Shown: positions 1 to 8,619 of the stretch, piece after piece
How positions within the stretch are numbered: the first letter of the stretch is position 1
How the letters are laid out: every line of letters starts with the position of its first letter
NCBI GenBank assembly: GCA_014192065.1
Contig: BJHH01000002.1
Coordinates: 434,001 to 498,000, forward strand
From: Gemmatimonadota bacterium
Lineage (GTDB): Bacteria; Gemmatimonadota; Gemmatimonadetes; Gemmatimonadales; Gemmatimonadaceae
DNA length: 64,000 bases
Direction: 5' to 3'
The notes under the pieces: generated by a model
Told to the model about the DNA's origin: nothing
Seen by the model: the letters and a program-made list of their open reading frames with translations, nothing else
Database searches by the model: none
Position numbers and translations under genes: made by a program

Positions 1-1018
1 CGCCTGGCGCCGCATGCCAGAGTTCGCGCGCTAGGCCAGTCGCGGGATCGCCCACCATGATCTTGAGTGCGGACCCGTTCTCGAATGCGGAGCTGTAGAG
101 TCCGGGCCGCGCGTCGGTAGGCCCGGCCTGGCCACGCCCACCGCCACCGCCACCGCCGCCGCCACGCCCCCCCGGCGCGTTGCCGCGACCGGTCAGTACC
201 GCGGCACTGCCGGCGGCGGCGCCCGGCGCCAACATTTGGCCGAACGACAGGCCTGGGCGCCTCAGGAACGCGATCTGCTTTCCATCGACAGACCAAGTCG
301 GGCTCGTATCGAAGTCGACGAATGGCGACATGTAGTGCACCGTGCGCTTTTTGACGTCATAGATCGCAATGAAAGAATGGTCGTTGCGGTTCGTCACGAA
401 CGCGATCTTCGACCCGTCCGGCGACCACCGCGCATTGCTTTGCGAACCCCACGCCTTGATGAAGGGTTCTTCGCCCTTGTCCATTTTGCTCGACTGGGCC
501 GTCTGGAACACGGCGGCACGGTACACCTGACCGTCCTTGAGGAAGAGGACGGAACGGCCGTCCGGCGACAGCACGGGACTGCTGCCCTGCGACACGCGCC
601 ATGCTGGCCCACCCGACGTTCGCACGGCCCAAATGGCGCGTTCGGCGCCATTGGGATCGGCCGTCGGATTGGCGACCCAACCCTGCCCGTTCGGATTCAG
701 TCCGCGAATGAACGCCACGACCGAACCGTCATCCGAGATCGTGACATCGGTCAGTTCGGTGCCATCGTCGGTGAGGAAACTCGTGAGCCGTTTCGCCTTG
801 AAGTCGGGCGCGGCCGCGAAGTAGACGTTTCGCTTCCCTTCCTCATAGACCTGCCACGCAATCTTGTCGGCCTTCTTGGCCGCCACCATGAACTGCGGAT
901 ACCCTGGGGCCAGCCATTGCTGGATCGTCGGCTTGCTTTGCGCAAACAGCGGCGCGGACGACAGGATGACGACGGCAGACACGGCCGCGCCGGTGATCAA
1001 TCGGGTGGAGAGTCGCAT
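1..1018 (-). CDS. S9-type secreted peptidase/PD40 beta-propeller protein, N-terminal part (cut by window edge)
   Basis: The frame is open from an ATG at 1018 to the left edge, giving 339 visible codons. Residues 1-26 form a clear signal peptide (MRLSTRLITGAAV, ending SAPLFAQ), so the protein is exported. PD40/TolB-like blades follow, with the repeats SPDGRSVLFLKDG, WSPDGSKIAFVTNR and WSVDGKQIAFLRRP, as in the N-terminal propeller of prolyl-oligopeptidase-like S9 peptidases. A Gly/Arg-rich insert (GGRGGGGGGGGRGQ) sits near residues 284-300. The alpha/beta-hydrolase domain with the Ser-Asp-His triad would lie beyond the edge, so peptidase activity is inferred only from propeller type. A GAGGG about 6 bases upstream of the ATG can serve as ribosome-binding site. 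It is the third of three minus-strand genes, 79 bases after the DUF5916 gene. A non-enzymatic TolB-like protein is the alternative. Confidence 0.8.
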   Translation of the reverse strand, partial: MRLSTRLITGAAVSAVVILSSAPLFAQSKPTIQQWLAPGYPQFMVAAKKADKIAWQVYEEGKRNVYFAAAPDFKAKRLTSFLTDDGTELTDVTISDDGSVVAFIRGLNPNGQGWVANPTADPNGAERAIWAVRTSGGPAWRVSQGSSPVLSPDGRSVLFLKDGQVYRAAVFQTAQSSKMDKGEEPFIKAWGSQSNARWSPDGSKIAFVTNRNDHSFIAIYDVKKRTVHYMSPFVDFDTSPTWSVDGKQIAFLRRPGLSFGQMLAPGAAAGSAAVLTGRGNAPGGRGGGGGGGGGRGQAGPTDARPGLYSSAFENGSALKIMVGDPATGLARELWHAAPG

Positions 1019-1097
1019 GAAGCCCTCGGTGCAGGTCGAACTTAAGTGACGCACGGCGCGGCCGGAACGCTAGGCAGGTCCCCCCGGCAGGCCGGGC

Positions 1098-3365
1098 TTA
1101 GAACGCGATCATCTGCGTGAATTTCACCACGATGCTTCGGCCGGCCATGGGCGCGTCCGGCGTGGTGAACCGCTGTTCATTGAACACGATGAATAGGTCC
1201 GAGAGCGGATGGTGGATCAGATTGAATCGAATGTTCGCGTTGAACTGCTTGATCGCCGCGTCGTACTGGGTCAGCGCATCGAGGAACATGTTCGTGGTGA
1301 ACGAATAATTCGCGCGTCCGGTCCAGACCGTGGCCGTGAATTTCTGCTTCGGCCGGTCAAGATCGGCGCTCGTGTGCTGCACGCCGGTGGCAAGCCGGAA
1401 CCGGTAGGTAGGACGCATCGTTACGGTGGCGTTGAGCGCGTTCTGCGTGCCGCTCCAGAGCCCGCCATGCGAGGCGGTGAAGTTGAACGAGAGCGGACGC
1501 GCCGCGTTGCTGTTGTACAGCCAGCGCCACTCGGTCCACTGGTACCCGCCGGGCGCGAGCCGCTGCGCCTTGGGATCACCACGGTTGAGCCGCAGCGAAT
1601 CCGTGATGAACTCGTATCGCGCATTCGCCGAAAGTTCGGTGAACCCGCCGTCGTTGAAGAACCACGAGTTAGCCGTGTGTAGGTTTTTGCCGATCGGCCG
1701 CCCCAAGAGATCGTTGTAGTAGTTCCAGGTGATGTGCGGGTGCAGTTCGCGCACGCCATGGGCCTTCCACCACGCCGGCCGCGGGCGAATCCCGGCGTCG
1801 AGAAACCACTTTCGGACGTTGGTGCGCTTATAGTACGCGAGGTCGTCCTGGAAGCCTTCGCCGATCTCGAGCGCCGCCGCCTTCACATGGACGAACTGAC
1901 CCTCATAGTTAAGCGACGTGCGCCAGGTGTACTGACCACCGGTCTTCCCTGGCGTCTCGGATGCGACCGCGAACGAGTTCCAGTCGAGCTGCTTGAAGAA
2001 CCGGATGTTCGCGTCTACGCCGTACGCACGATTGTGATCCCGCGATGAATCGACGGCCTCGCGGCCCATGTAAATCACCCCGATGTCGGAGCCCGCGGCG
2101 AGGTTTTTCTTGAGGCGAACCGCACTGTAGGTGCTCGCCGGTGTCGTACCCTGCCGTTCCGTCCGCATGGCCAGCGCGCCAACACCCAGATCACCGACCG
2201 TACCGGTGAGTCTGGCGCCGACGGGGATCGTGACCGGCTGCCGGGAGGAGGTGATCCCGATTCGCCGGCTGAAGAAGAGCAGCATGTCCTCGTCGGGGGT
2301 CGGCGGAACGAACGCACGATTATTGCGTGCGGCATCGCCAACATAAAACGTTCCCGAATTCTCGAGGAAGAACTCTCGTTTCTCCGGGTGAAACTGCGAG
2401 AACTGCGTCAGATTCACCTGCTGCTCGTCGGCCTCCACCTGCGCAAAATCAGGATTCACGGTCACGTCAAGCGTCAACGCCCGCGTGAGACCGGCCTTCA
2501 TGTCGACACCGGCAGCACCCCGCGACATGAAGTCCTTCAGGCCTACGTCACGGACCGAGCGCCCAAGCGCGTACGGCTTGACCCGAAGGTCGCGCGACGC
2601 ACGCTCGGGACGTACACCAACCAACTCTCCGGCCAGCGTCAGGCGCGCCAGGTTAAACTCACGTGGAATGGGCGCCCAGAACGTGACCTCGTTCTTGCGT
2701 CGGATGCGACGCGAGAAGTTCACACCCCAGGTACCGTCCCCGTTCGGATCGTAGCGCAGCGATCGAAACGGAATCGCCATCTCGACAACCCAACCATCGG
2801 CCACGCGCCGCGTCCGCACGTCCCAGACGGCATCCCAGCTCCCGTTGATCTCACGCCCCTCGCCGGCCACCTGTCGGTCGAGCTTGGCTCCCTCGACGTT
2901 CGTGATGAACACGTAGCCATTGTGCCGGTCGTGGAAGGTGTCGAGGATGACCTCAAAGTCGTCTTGGTCCTCCTCCTTGAAGTCCTTCCGGATCTCATTG
3001 ACCACGATTCGGTTCGGCTCGTGATCGTGCAGATATGCGCCGATGTAGAGATTTTTGGCATCGAACGCCACGCGTACCTCAGTGGCCTCCGTCGCCGCGC
3101 GCCCGGTCGCCGGCTCGCTCTGCGTGAACCCGTCGGCAACCGCGGCGCGTTTCCACACCTCATCGTCGAGAACTCCATCGAGTTTCACGGCATCGGTCGC
3201 GGCCACGGCGTTGAGCCGGCGGACGATCTCGGCGGTTCGCCGGCCCGTGGTCGTCACCGCGCTAGCCGGGATATCACCGGAGTGCGTCTGAGTGGCTGGA
3301 GGAGTGGTCTGCGCCTGTGCCAGTGTCGCGGAGACGATTAACAACGGGAGAATCAGAATGTTCAT
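1098..3365 (-). CDS. DUF5916 family protein with N-terminal CBM9-like domain, outer-membrane barrel type
   Basis: The 755-residue protein has a signal peptide (MNILILPLLIVSATLAQAQ). A CBM9-like carbohydrate-binding fold follows at about residues 55-260 (LDGVLDDEVWKRA, LYIGAYLHDHEPN, GWVVEMAIPFRSLRY, WGVNFSRRIRRKNE). The long remainder is typical of DUF5916: VNPDFAQVEADEQQVNLTQF and HPEKREFFLENSGTFYVG. The C-terminal half is rich in alternating aromatic/polar strands and the protein ends in Phe (FTQMIAF), which fits an outer-membrane beta-barrel recognised by the BAM machinery. No enzymatic function is established for the family; binding or transport of glycans or peptides is inference. The gene starts 40 bases after the stop of the symporter at 3406-4698 and precedes the S9 gene, so the three may be co-transcribed. 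Confidence 0.85.
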   Translation of the reverse strand: MNILILPLLIVSATLAQAQTTPPATQTHSGDIPASAVTTTGRRTAEIVRRLNAVAATDAVKLDGVLDDEVWKRAAVADGFTQSEPATGRAATEATEVRVAFDAKNLYIGAYLHDHEPNRIVVNEIRKDFKEEDQDDFEVILDTFHDRHNGYVFITNVEGAKLDRQVAGEGREINGSWDAVWDVRTRRVADGWVVEMAIPFRSLRYDPNGDGTWGVNFSRRIRRKNEVTFWAPIPREFNLARLTLAGELVGVRPERASRDLRVKPYALGRSVRDVGLKDFMSRGAAGVDMKAGLTRALTLDVTVNPDFAQVEADEQQVNLTQFSQFHPEKREFFLENSGTFYVGDAARNNRAFVPPTPDEDMLLFFSRRIGITSSRQPVTIPVGARLTGTVGDLGVGALAMRTERQGTTPASTYSAVRLKKNLAAGSDIGVIYMGREAVDSSRDHNRAYGVDANIRFFKQLDWNSFAVASETPGKTGGQYTWRTSLNYEGQFVHVKAAALEIGEGFQDDLAYYKRTNVRKWFLDAGIRPRPAWWKAHGVRELHPHITWNYYNDLLGRPIGKNLHTANSWFFNDGGFTELSANARYEFITDSLRLNRGDPKAQRLAPGGYQWTEWRWLYNSNAARPLSFNFTASHGGLWSGTQNALNATVTMRPTYRFRLATGVQHTSADLDRPKQKFTATVWTGRANYSFTTNMFLDALTQYDAAIKQFNANIRFNLIHHPLSDLFIVFNEQRFTTPDAPMAGRSIVVKFTQMIAF

Positions 3366-3405
3366 GGTGGGTTAATTACGCGCACGCACGCCACGGCGCT
3401 GTCAG

Positions 3406-4698
3406 TCAATCCCCTGCCCGCTCTTCCGGCGCGGGGCCGTTGTCGACCCTCGCCACGATCACGGTGCTCGTGAGATGGGCCATGACATTGGCCAGCGTCT
3501 TGAACATGTCCGGAATCGCGTCGACCGCGATCAGAATCCCTACGCCTTCCACCGGGATGCCATGCTGCGCGAGAACCGGCGAGAGCAGAAAGAGGCTCGC
3601 CGAGGGCAGGCCAGGCACACTGAACGAGATGAGCGTCGCCGTCACCACAAGCATCGCCAGCGTGGCCACGGGCATCGGCACGCCGTAGAGCTTGCCCAAG
3701 AAAATCAGCCCGACGACCCAGGCCGGCGGCACGTTGATGCGAAACACAGAGACCGCGAGCGGAAGCGTGAACCCACTCGCACGCGGCCCAAGCTTGAGGG
3801 TGTCACGCACCGCTGTGATCATCGCCGGTAGCGCCGCGATCGATGACCGGGTGCTGAATGCGACCGCCTGCGCCGGGAGTGCGGCGGAGGCAAAGCGCAG
3901 CGGCGAGATCCGGCCGACTACCGCGACGACGACATACAGCAGCAGCGTCACGGCAAAGAGCGCCGCAGCGAGCGTCGCCACATAGTGCAGCAGCGCGCCC
4001 GCGGACGACCCGCCCATCTTCAGGCCCAGCGCAACCGCGAGTGCAAACACGCCGATTGGCGCGAGCGCCAGCACCCATTGCACCAGCACGAGCAGCGCGT
4101 CGGAGATTGCTCGGCAGATTTCGACGAGCGGTTCGCGCCGCTCAGGTGTGAGGCGGGTCAGCGCGAGCCCCAGGGCGAGCGAAAAGACCACGACCGACAG
4201 GATCGTACCGTCGGCCGCGGCCTTGATTGGGTTGACCGGCACGATGTCGATGATGCGCTGCGCCAGCGACGGCATCGCCACCGGCCCGCCGGTCATCGTG
4301 CCGACCGACTCCCGCAGGCGCGCGGCGACTTCTGGCGGGATCTCGAGCCGATCGAGCGAGAACGGCACCACGAGCATGGTAAAGAACCCGCTCGCGAGCA
4401 GCAGCACCGCGAACACGGCAACGGCGTACATCCCCAGTTTGCCGAGTGTTGCCGCATCACCCGATCGCGCGACCGACGCGATCGTCAGCGCGGCCACCAA
4501 CGGAATCACCGTCATCCGGATGGCGTTGATCCAGATGGTGCCGATGATCTCGACGCTTCCCACCATGCGGGCGAACGCGGCGGAACCCGACGCCTGCACG
4601 GCCGCTCCGATAGCAATTCCGACAACGAGTGCCGCCAAGACCAGTAGGGCCTGTCGGGATCGGGACGGTGTCACTGGCAGGACGGTCACAGATTCCAT
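3406..4698 (-). CDS. Dicarboxylate/amino acid:cation symporter (DAACS, GltP/SLC1-like)
   Basis: The 430-residue polytopic membrane protein has SLC1-family features: a hydrophobic N-terminus (residues 15-45), a loop and re-entrant hairpin equivalent (QAVAFSTRSSIAALPAMITA), FTLPLAVSVFRINVPPAWVV, and a late hydrophobic stretch FSVPGLPSASLFLLSPVLA followed by VGILIAVDAIPDMFKTLANV. The Ser-rich hairpin and the Asp of the last segment sit where family members bind substrate and cations. Sodium- or proton-coupled uptake of glutamate, aspartate or dicarboxylates is inferred from family; the exact substrate is unknown. It is divergent from the S9 peptidase gene at 4740 with only 41 bases between the starts, so their promoters must overlap. 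Peptide breakdown outside and amino-acid uptake here would make sense together. Confidence 0.88.
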   Translation of the reverse strand: MESVTVLPVTPSRSRQALLVLAALVVGIAIGAAVQASGSAAFARMVGSVEIIGTIWINAIRMTVIPLVAALTIASVARSGDAATLGKLGMYAVAVFAVLLLASGFFTMLVVPFSLDRLEIPPEVAARLRESVGTMTGGPVAMPSLAQRIIDIVPVNPIKAAADGTILSVVVFSLALGLALTRLTPERREPLVEICRAISDALLVLVQWVLALAPIGVFALAVALGLKMGGSSAGALLHYVATLAAALFAVTLLLYVVVAVVGRISPLRFASAALPAQAVAFSTRSSIAALPAMITAVRDTLKLGPRASGFTLPLAVSVFRINVPPAWVVGLIFLGKLYGVPMPVATLAMLVVTATLISFSVPGLPSASLFLLSPVLAQHGIPVEGVGILIAVDAIPDMFKTLANVMAHLTSTVIVARVDNGPAPEERAGD

Positions 4699-4739
4699 AC
4701 TATCACACGGATCGCCTCACCATAAGAAGGAGACTCCCC

Positions 4740-6788
4740 ATGAAGGTTCTGCGACTCCTGGCGGCAACGCTCGTTACCATTGCCCCCACCCTCACAGCTG
4801 CCCAGCAACCGGCCGCGAGGTCCGACCGTCTCACACTGTCCGATTACCTCGAGTGGGAGACCGTCTCGGGCCCGCAGCTCTCCCCTGACGCCACGCGAAT
4901 CATCTACACGCGCGGCTGGATCGACAAGCTCAACGACAAGCGCTCGAACTCGATCTACACCATGAACGCCGACGGCAGCAAACAGCGCAAGCTCGTCGAC
5001 GGGAGCGGGGCGACCTGGTCCCCTGACGGATCGCGCATTGCCTTCATCGCACCAGGTGATCCAAACAATACGCCGCAGATTTTCGCGCGGTATATGGACG
5101 CCGAGGGGGCCGTTACCCAGCTGACACGCCTGACCTCCGCACCGGGCGGCCTTCGCTGGTCACCAGACGGCAAGTCCATTGCGTTCACCATGCAGGTGGC
5201 CAACAGCACGCCGGACGGGAGCGCCGAAGGGCAGTTGTCGCAATACCGCCCGCGCGGCGCCAACTGGACCACTCCACCGCGCGTGGTCAACAAGCTGGAT
5301 TACCGTCAGGACGGTCTGGGCTTCACCGCCGACGCCACACAGCACCTCTTTGTGCTTCCCGCCGACGGCGGCACGCCTCGACAGGTGTCCACCGGTCAGT
5401 GGAGCGTGGGGGCCGCTACCTGGGCACCAGACGGCAAGTCGTTCATCTACTCGTCGGGCCCGCGCGTTCCCGACGCGGAGTACGAGTGGCGCCAGTCGGA
5501 CATCTACCGGATGGATGCGGCCAGCGGCGCGGTGAAAAAGCTCACGAACCGGAATGGCCCCGACAACGGTCCGGCCATCTCACCAGACGGCAAATGGATT
5601 GCCTATACGGGCTACGATTCCACGTCGGACACCTGGATCGACTCGAAGATGTACCTGATGTCGTCCGACGGCACGGGATCGAAGCTTCTCCTCGACATGG
5701 ACCGCTCGCCATCGAACCTCACCTGGGCCAGCGACAACAGCGGCATCTACTTCTCCGTGGCTTCCGAGGGTTCGCAGAACCTCTGGTTCGTCACGCCCGG
5801 TGGACAGTCTCGCAAGGTCACCGACGGCAAGCAGATGCTGACGGTGTCCGACATCCATCCGAGCGGGGCCGCCGTCGGCACACTCAGCTCGCCGACGCTG
5901 CCGGGCGACATCGTCACCTTCAACCTGAAAACGCCGACGCAGATCAAGCAGCTCACCGACGTCAATGGCGACGTGCTCGAAGGCAAGAAGATCGGCGCCA
6001 CAGAAGAGATCTGGTACACCTCGGTGGACAACCTCAAGATCCAGGGCTGGATCGTGAAGCCGCCGGATTTCGATCCGAACAAGAAATACCCACTGATGCT
6101 CTCTATCCACGGTGGCCCGCACGCGATGGACAACGTCGCGTTCAAGTTCAACTATCAGGAACACGCCGCGAACGGGTTCATTACGCTCTACACTAACCCA
6201 CGCGGCAGCACGGGCTACGGTAGTAAGTTCGGCAACGCCATCAAGAACGCGTACCCGAGCAAGGACTACGACGACCTGATGAAGGGCGTCGATGAAGTCA
6301 TCGCCAAGGGCTACGTCGACACCGCAAACCTCTTCGTCTACGGCTGCTCAGGCGGAGGCGTCCTCACCGCCTGGATCGTCGGGCACACCAACCGGTTCGC
6401 GGCCGCGTCGTCCAACTGCCCCGTGATCAATTGGATCAGCTTCGTCGGCAACACCGATGGAGCGGGTTGGTACAACAATTTTGAGAAGAAGCCGTGGGAA
6501 GACATCACGGAGCACTGGAACCGCTCGCCCCTCAAGTACGTGGGCAATGTGACGACGCCGACGATGCTGATGACGGGTGTGAACGACCTCCGCACGCCGA
6601 TCGGTCAGACCGAGGAGTTCTACGAGGCGCTCAAGGTTCGCAAGATTCCCACACAGATGGTGCGGTTCAACGAGGAGTGGCATGGAACGAGCTCCAAGCC
6701 GTCGAACTTCATTCGCTCACAGCTCTACCTGCGCGACTGGTTCAAGCAGCATGCGCGAGGCGCACTGAAACCGGTGACTCAGGAGTAG
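4740..6788 (+). CDS. S9 family (acylaminoacyl-/dipeptidyl-peptidase-like) secreted serine peptidase
   Basis: A 682-residue exported peptidase. I chose the ATG at 4740 because it follows AAGAAGGAGA and begins the signal peptide MKVLRLLAATLVTIAPTLTAAQ; an upstream in-frame ATG at 4629 would overlap the divergent symporter gene. Residues 40-400 are PD40 propeller blades (WSPDGSRIAFIAPG, WSPDGKSIAFTMQ, WAPDGKSFIYSSG, ISPDGKWIAYTGYD). The alpha/beta-hydrolase domain follows, with LMLSIHGGPHAMDN (oxyanion region), the nucleophile elbow YGCSGGG with Ser537, the Asp region TGVNDLRTP and the His region NEEWHG. All three catalytic elements are present, so it should be active on oligopeptides. The usual GGSYGG is here GCSGGG, which keeps the Ser and both downstream Gly. 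The 3' end faces the gene at 7045 and is followed by a large hairpin. Confidence 0.93.
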   Translation: MKVLRLLAATLVTIAPTLTAAQQPAARSDRLTLSDYLEWETVSGPQLSPDATRIIYTRGWIDKLNDKRSNSIYTMNADGSKQRKLVDGSGATWSPDGSRIAFIAPGDPNNTPQIFARYMDAEGAVTQLTRLTSAPGGLRWSPDGKSIAFTMQVANSTPDGSAEGQLSQYRPRGANWTTPPRVVNKLDYRQDGLGFTADATQHLFVLPADGGTPRQVSTGQWSVGAATWAPDGKSFIYSSGPRVPDAEYEWRQSDIYRMDAASGAVKKLTNRNGPDNGPAISPDGKWIAYTGYDSTSDTWIDSKMYLMSSDGTGSKLLLDMDRSPSNLTWASDNSGIYFSVASEGSQNLWFVTPGGQSRKVTDGKQMLTVSDIHPSGAAVGTLSSPTLPGDIVTFNLKTPTQIKQLTDVNGDVLEGKKIGATEEIWYTSVDNLKIQGWIVKPPDFDPNKKYPLMLSIHGGPHAMDNVAFKFNYQEHAANGFITLYTNPRGSTGYGSKFGNAIKNAYPSKDYDDLMKGVDEVIAKGYVDTANLFVYGCSGGGVLTAWIVGHTNRFAAASSNCPVINWISFVGNTDGAGWYNNFEKKPWEDITEHWNRSPLKYVGNVTTPTMLMTGVNDLRTPIGQTEEFYEALKVRKIPTQMVRFNEEWHGTSSKPSNFIRSQLYLRDWFKQHARGALKPVTQE

Positions 6789-6829
6789 TCGGTCCGGCAC
6801 CGCTTGGGCTTCGGCCCTCGCGGTGAACC

Positions 6830-6909
6830 GGAAGAGGCGCGGATTGGAACAGAGCTGTCGGATAGGCGTTACGGTATCCGCAGCATCCGTTCCAATCCGC
6901 GCTTCTTCC
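6830..6909. repeat. Long imperfect palindrome between convergent genes
   Basis: Arms 6830-6850 and 6889-6909 are 21-base inverted repeats with a single mismatch. A second nested pair of arms lies at 6854-6864 and 6875-6884 (GCTGTCGGATA against TATCCGCAGC, one bulge). The resulting 80-base hairpin sits between the convergent genes ending at 6788 and 7045. It could end transcription from both sides, although neither strand has a marked T-run. It may instead be a REP-like or MITE-like element; I saw no second copy in this window. Confidence 0.6.
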
Positions 6910-7044
6910 ATTTAACAGCGCCGAGACATCAGCCAAGACGGTTTTCGTTATACGCCGCCGCTCATGACCTAGGGTTTCAACGGCCAGTTCGCCAGTTCCC
7001 TACAACACTCTGCCGGTAAGATCGTTTGGCCATATGAATGCTCC

Positions 7045-8304
7045 CTACGGCGGCACCAACCGATTGTACTTCTTGAGAATGGCCTTGAGCTGGTCGTGCG
7101 GTAGCGCCCACGACCGGCGATAGTCGGCGCCATCCATGTTCTCGGCGGCGAGCATGGCATTGACGATCGCTTCTTCCGTCGCCTCGACTGTCGCGGTGAA
7201 CAGCGGGTCCATTCGCCCGGACCCCAGGCGCTGCATCGTTGGCGCCGGAAGCGGCGACGGGCCGCTGTTGCCCCAGTCCACGCCTCGGTTGGCCGTGGAG
7301 AACGCGAGAAAGATGTCGCCAGATCCATTGCCGTTAATCGAACCCATCCGGCCCATGCCTAGGGCCACACGCCGGACCACGCGCTTGAGTTCATCCGGCG
7401 ACAGAGGCGCGTTCGTCGCCACCACGATGATGATCGATCCCTGTTCTGGATCTTCGCCCGGCTTCTCCGTCAGCGGGACGGCAATCCCGCAGACGGGCAG
7501 GGCCCGTCCGTCCGCTGCGGTGATCGGCGGGTCAAGGAGCTTGCCTACACAGGGATCAACGCCCGTGATTTCGCGGCCGACCGGGATGCCCGCGATCCGA
7601 AGCTGCGATCGCTGCCCGTAGTTGCACTGCACGAGTACCCCAACGGTGAAGCCTCCCTGGGTCGCAGGAAGCACCCGCGACGACGTGCCGGTACCACCCT
7701 TGAATCCATTGCAGTTCATCGCCGTGCCGCCGCCGACGTTGCCCTCGGCGACCGCACCGCCCTTCGCGTTCTCAAGCGCCTGGAATGCGTGCTCGGGCTT
7801 CACATGCAGCCCCTTCATGTCGTTCAGTCCGCCATCGGAAGTCTCCGTGACCACCGGATACCAAAACGGACCCGGTGCGTTGCGCTTGACCATCCAGTCC
7901 ACGACGGCATCGCGCACCGTTCCCACCGACAATGTGTTCGTGATCATCACCGGCGTCTCGAGCACGCCAGTTTCCTCGATCCAGTGCGTCCCCGTCATGT
8001 CGCCATTCCCATTACCGGCATAGAACGCGGCGAACACGGGCTCGAGCGTCGCCTTGCCACGCGGGAGAATCGCCGTCACTCCGGTGCGCACAGGGCCCTG
8101 CCCGATCACACGCCGGCCGTCGCCGCGCATCAGCGTCACGTATCCAACTTCCACACCGGCTACATCGGTGATGGCATTGAGTGCCCCCGGCGTTCCATCA
8201 AACGGCACACCAAGCTGCCGCGCACGGGATTTTTGCGCACTCGCAACGGAGAGCGTAGTCACCAAGAGTGCGGCGGCGCGCAGGACTTCACGCGAAATCG
8301 TCAT
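7045..8304 (-). CDS. P1 family peptidase (DmpA/BapA-like N-terminal-nucleophile aminopeptidase)
   Basis: 419 residues from the ATG at 8304, which follows GAGGA and opens a signal peptide (MTISREVLRAAALLVTTLSVASAQ); the frame extends upstream to 8583 but that part looks non-coding. Family marks are TDVAGVEVGYVTL near the N-terminus, GNGNGDMTGTHWIEETG, and the segment FKGGTGTSSRVL, which corresponds to the region where DmpA-type enzymes self-process to expose the catalytic Ser. NGNGSGDIFLAFSTAN near residue 340 is also conserved in the family. Known members remove N-terminal D- or L-residues from small peptides or amides. Export fits a role in scavenging peptides. It is divergent from the M28 peptidase gene at 8620. 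Confidence 0.9.
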   Translation of the reverse strand: MTISREVLRAAALLVTTLSVASAQKSRARQLGVPFDGTPGALNAITDVAGVEVGYVTLMRGDGRRVIGQGPVRTGVTAILPRGKATLEPVFAAFYAGNGNGDMTGTHWIEETGVLETPVMITNTLSVGTVRDAVVDWMVKRNAPGPFWYPVVTETSDGGLNDMKGLHVKPEHAFQALENAKGGAVAEGNVGGGTAMNCNGFKGGTGTSSRVLPATQGGFTVGVLVQCNYGQRSQLRIAGIPVGREITGVDPCVGKLLDPPITAADGRALPVCGIAVPLTEKPGEDPEQGSIIIVVATNAPLSPDELKRVVRRVALGMGRMGSINGNGSGDIFLAFSTANRGVDWGNSGPSPLPAPTMQRLGSGRMDPLFTATVEATEEAIVNAMLAAENMDGADYRRSWALPHDQLKAILKKYNRLVPP

Positions 8305-8619
8305 GTCGGTTCCTCGAGGAGGGATCGCACCACTGTTCCGGTCGCGAGTAACGGAATGTTCGCCGGATCCGAAGTTGCCGTGTTTATCCGATCCACCGAT
8401 AGGGCAGAGGCGCCGGCATGATGCACCTGTCTTGAGCGACAGGGTCAAGGGCGCCATTTGCGCAGCGGTTCCCCGGGTACAATCCGTACTGAGCCAGATG
8501 GAGCCATTCGAAGGCGACAAGAGGTAGGGAGTTGCTCGTCGTTGCCGGCCAGATCGCTTCGGTCCAGATTTCCTTCGCGTCATTCATTCCTGATTCCGCT
8601 CTGTCGCCGGAGTTCCATC
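8305..8619. promoter_or_regulatory. Divergent intergenic region between P1 and M28 peptidase genes
   Basis: These 315 bases separate two divergent peptidase genes and must hold both promoters. A small hairpin (CCTGTC/GACAGG, around 8424-8441) and GGAG at 8609-8612 before the GTG start at 8620 are visible. I found no convincing -35/-10 pair. The region is open in several frames but shows no signal peptide or domain, so I call no gene here. Confidence 0.4.

Noticed and set aside
236-1045. Open frame of 269 codons on the plus strand at the left end
   Set aside because: The opposite strand carries a signal peptide and PD40 repeats in an open frame to the edge, which is the real gene.
2388-3341. 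Open frame of 317 codons on the plus strand
   Set aside because: Antisense to the DUF5916 gene, whose protein is clearly conserved; composition is that of a shadow frame.
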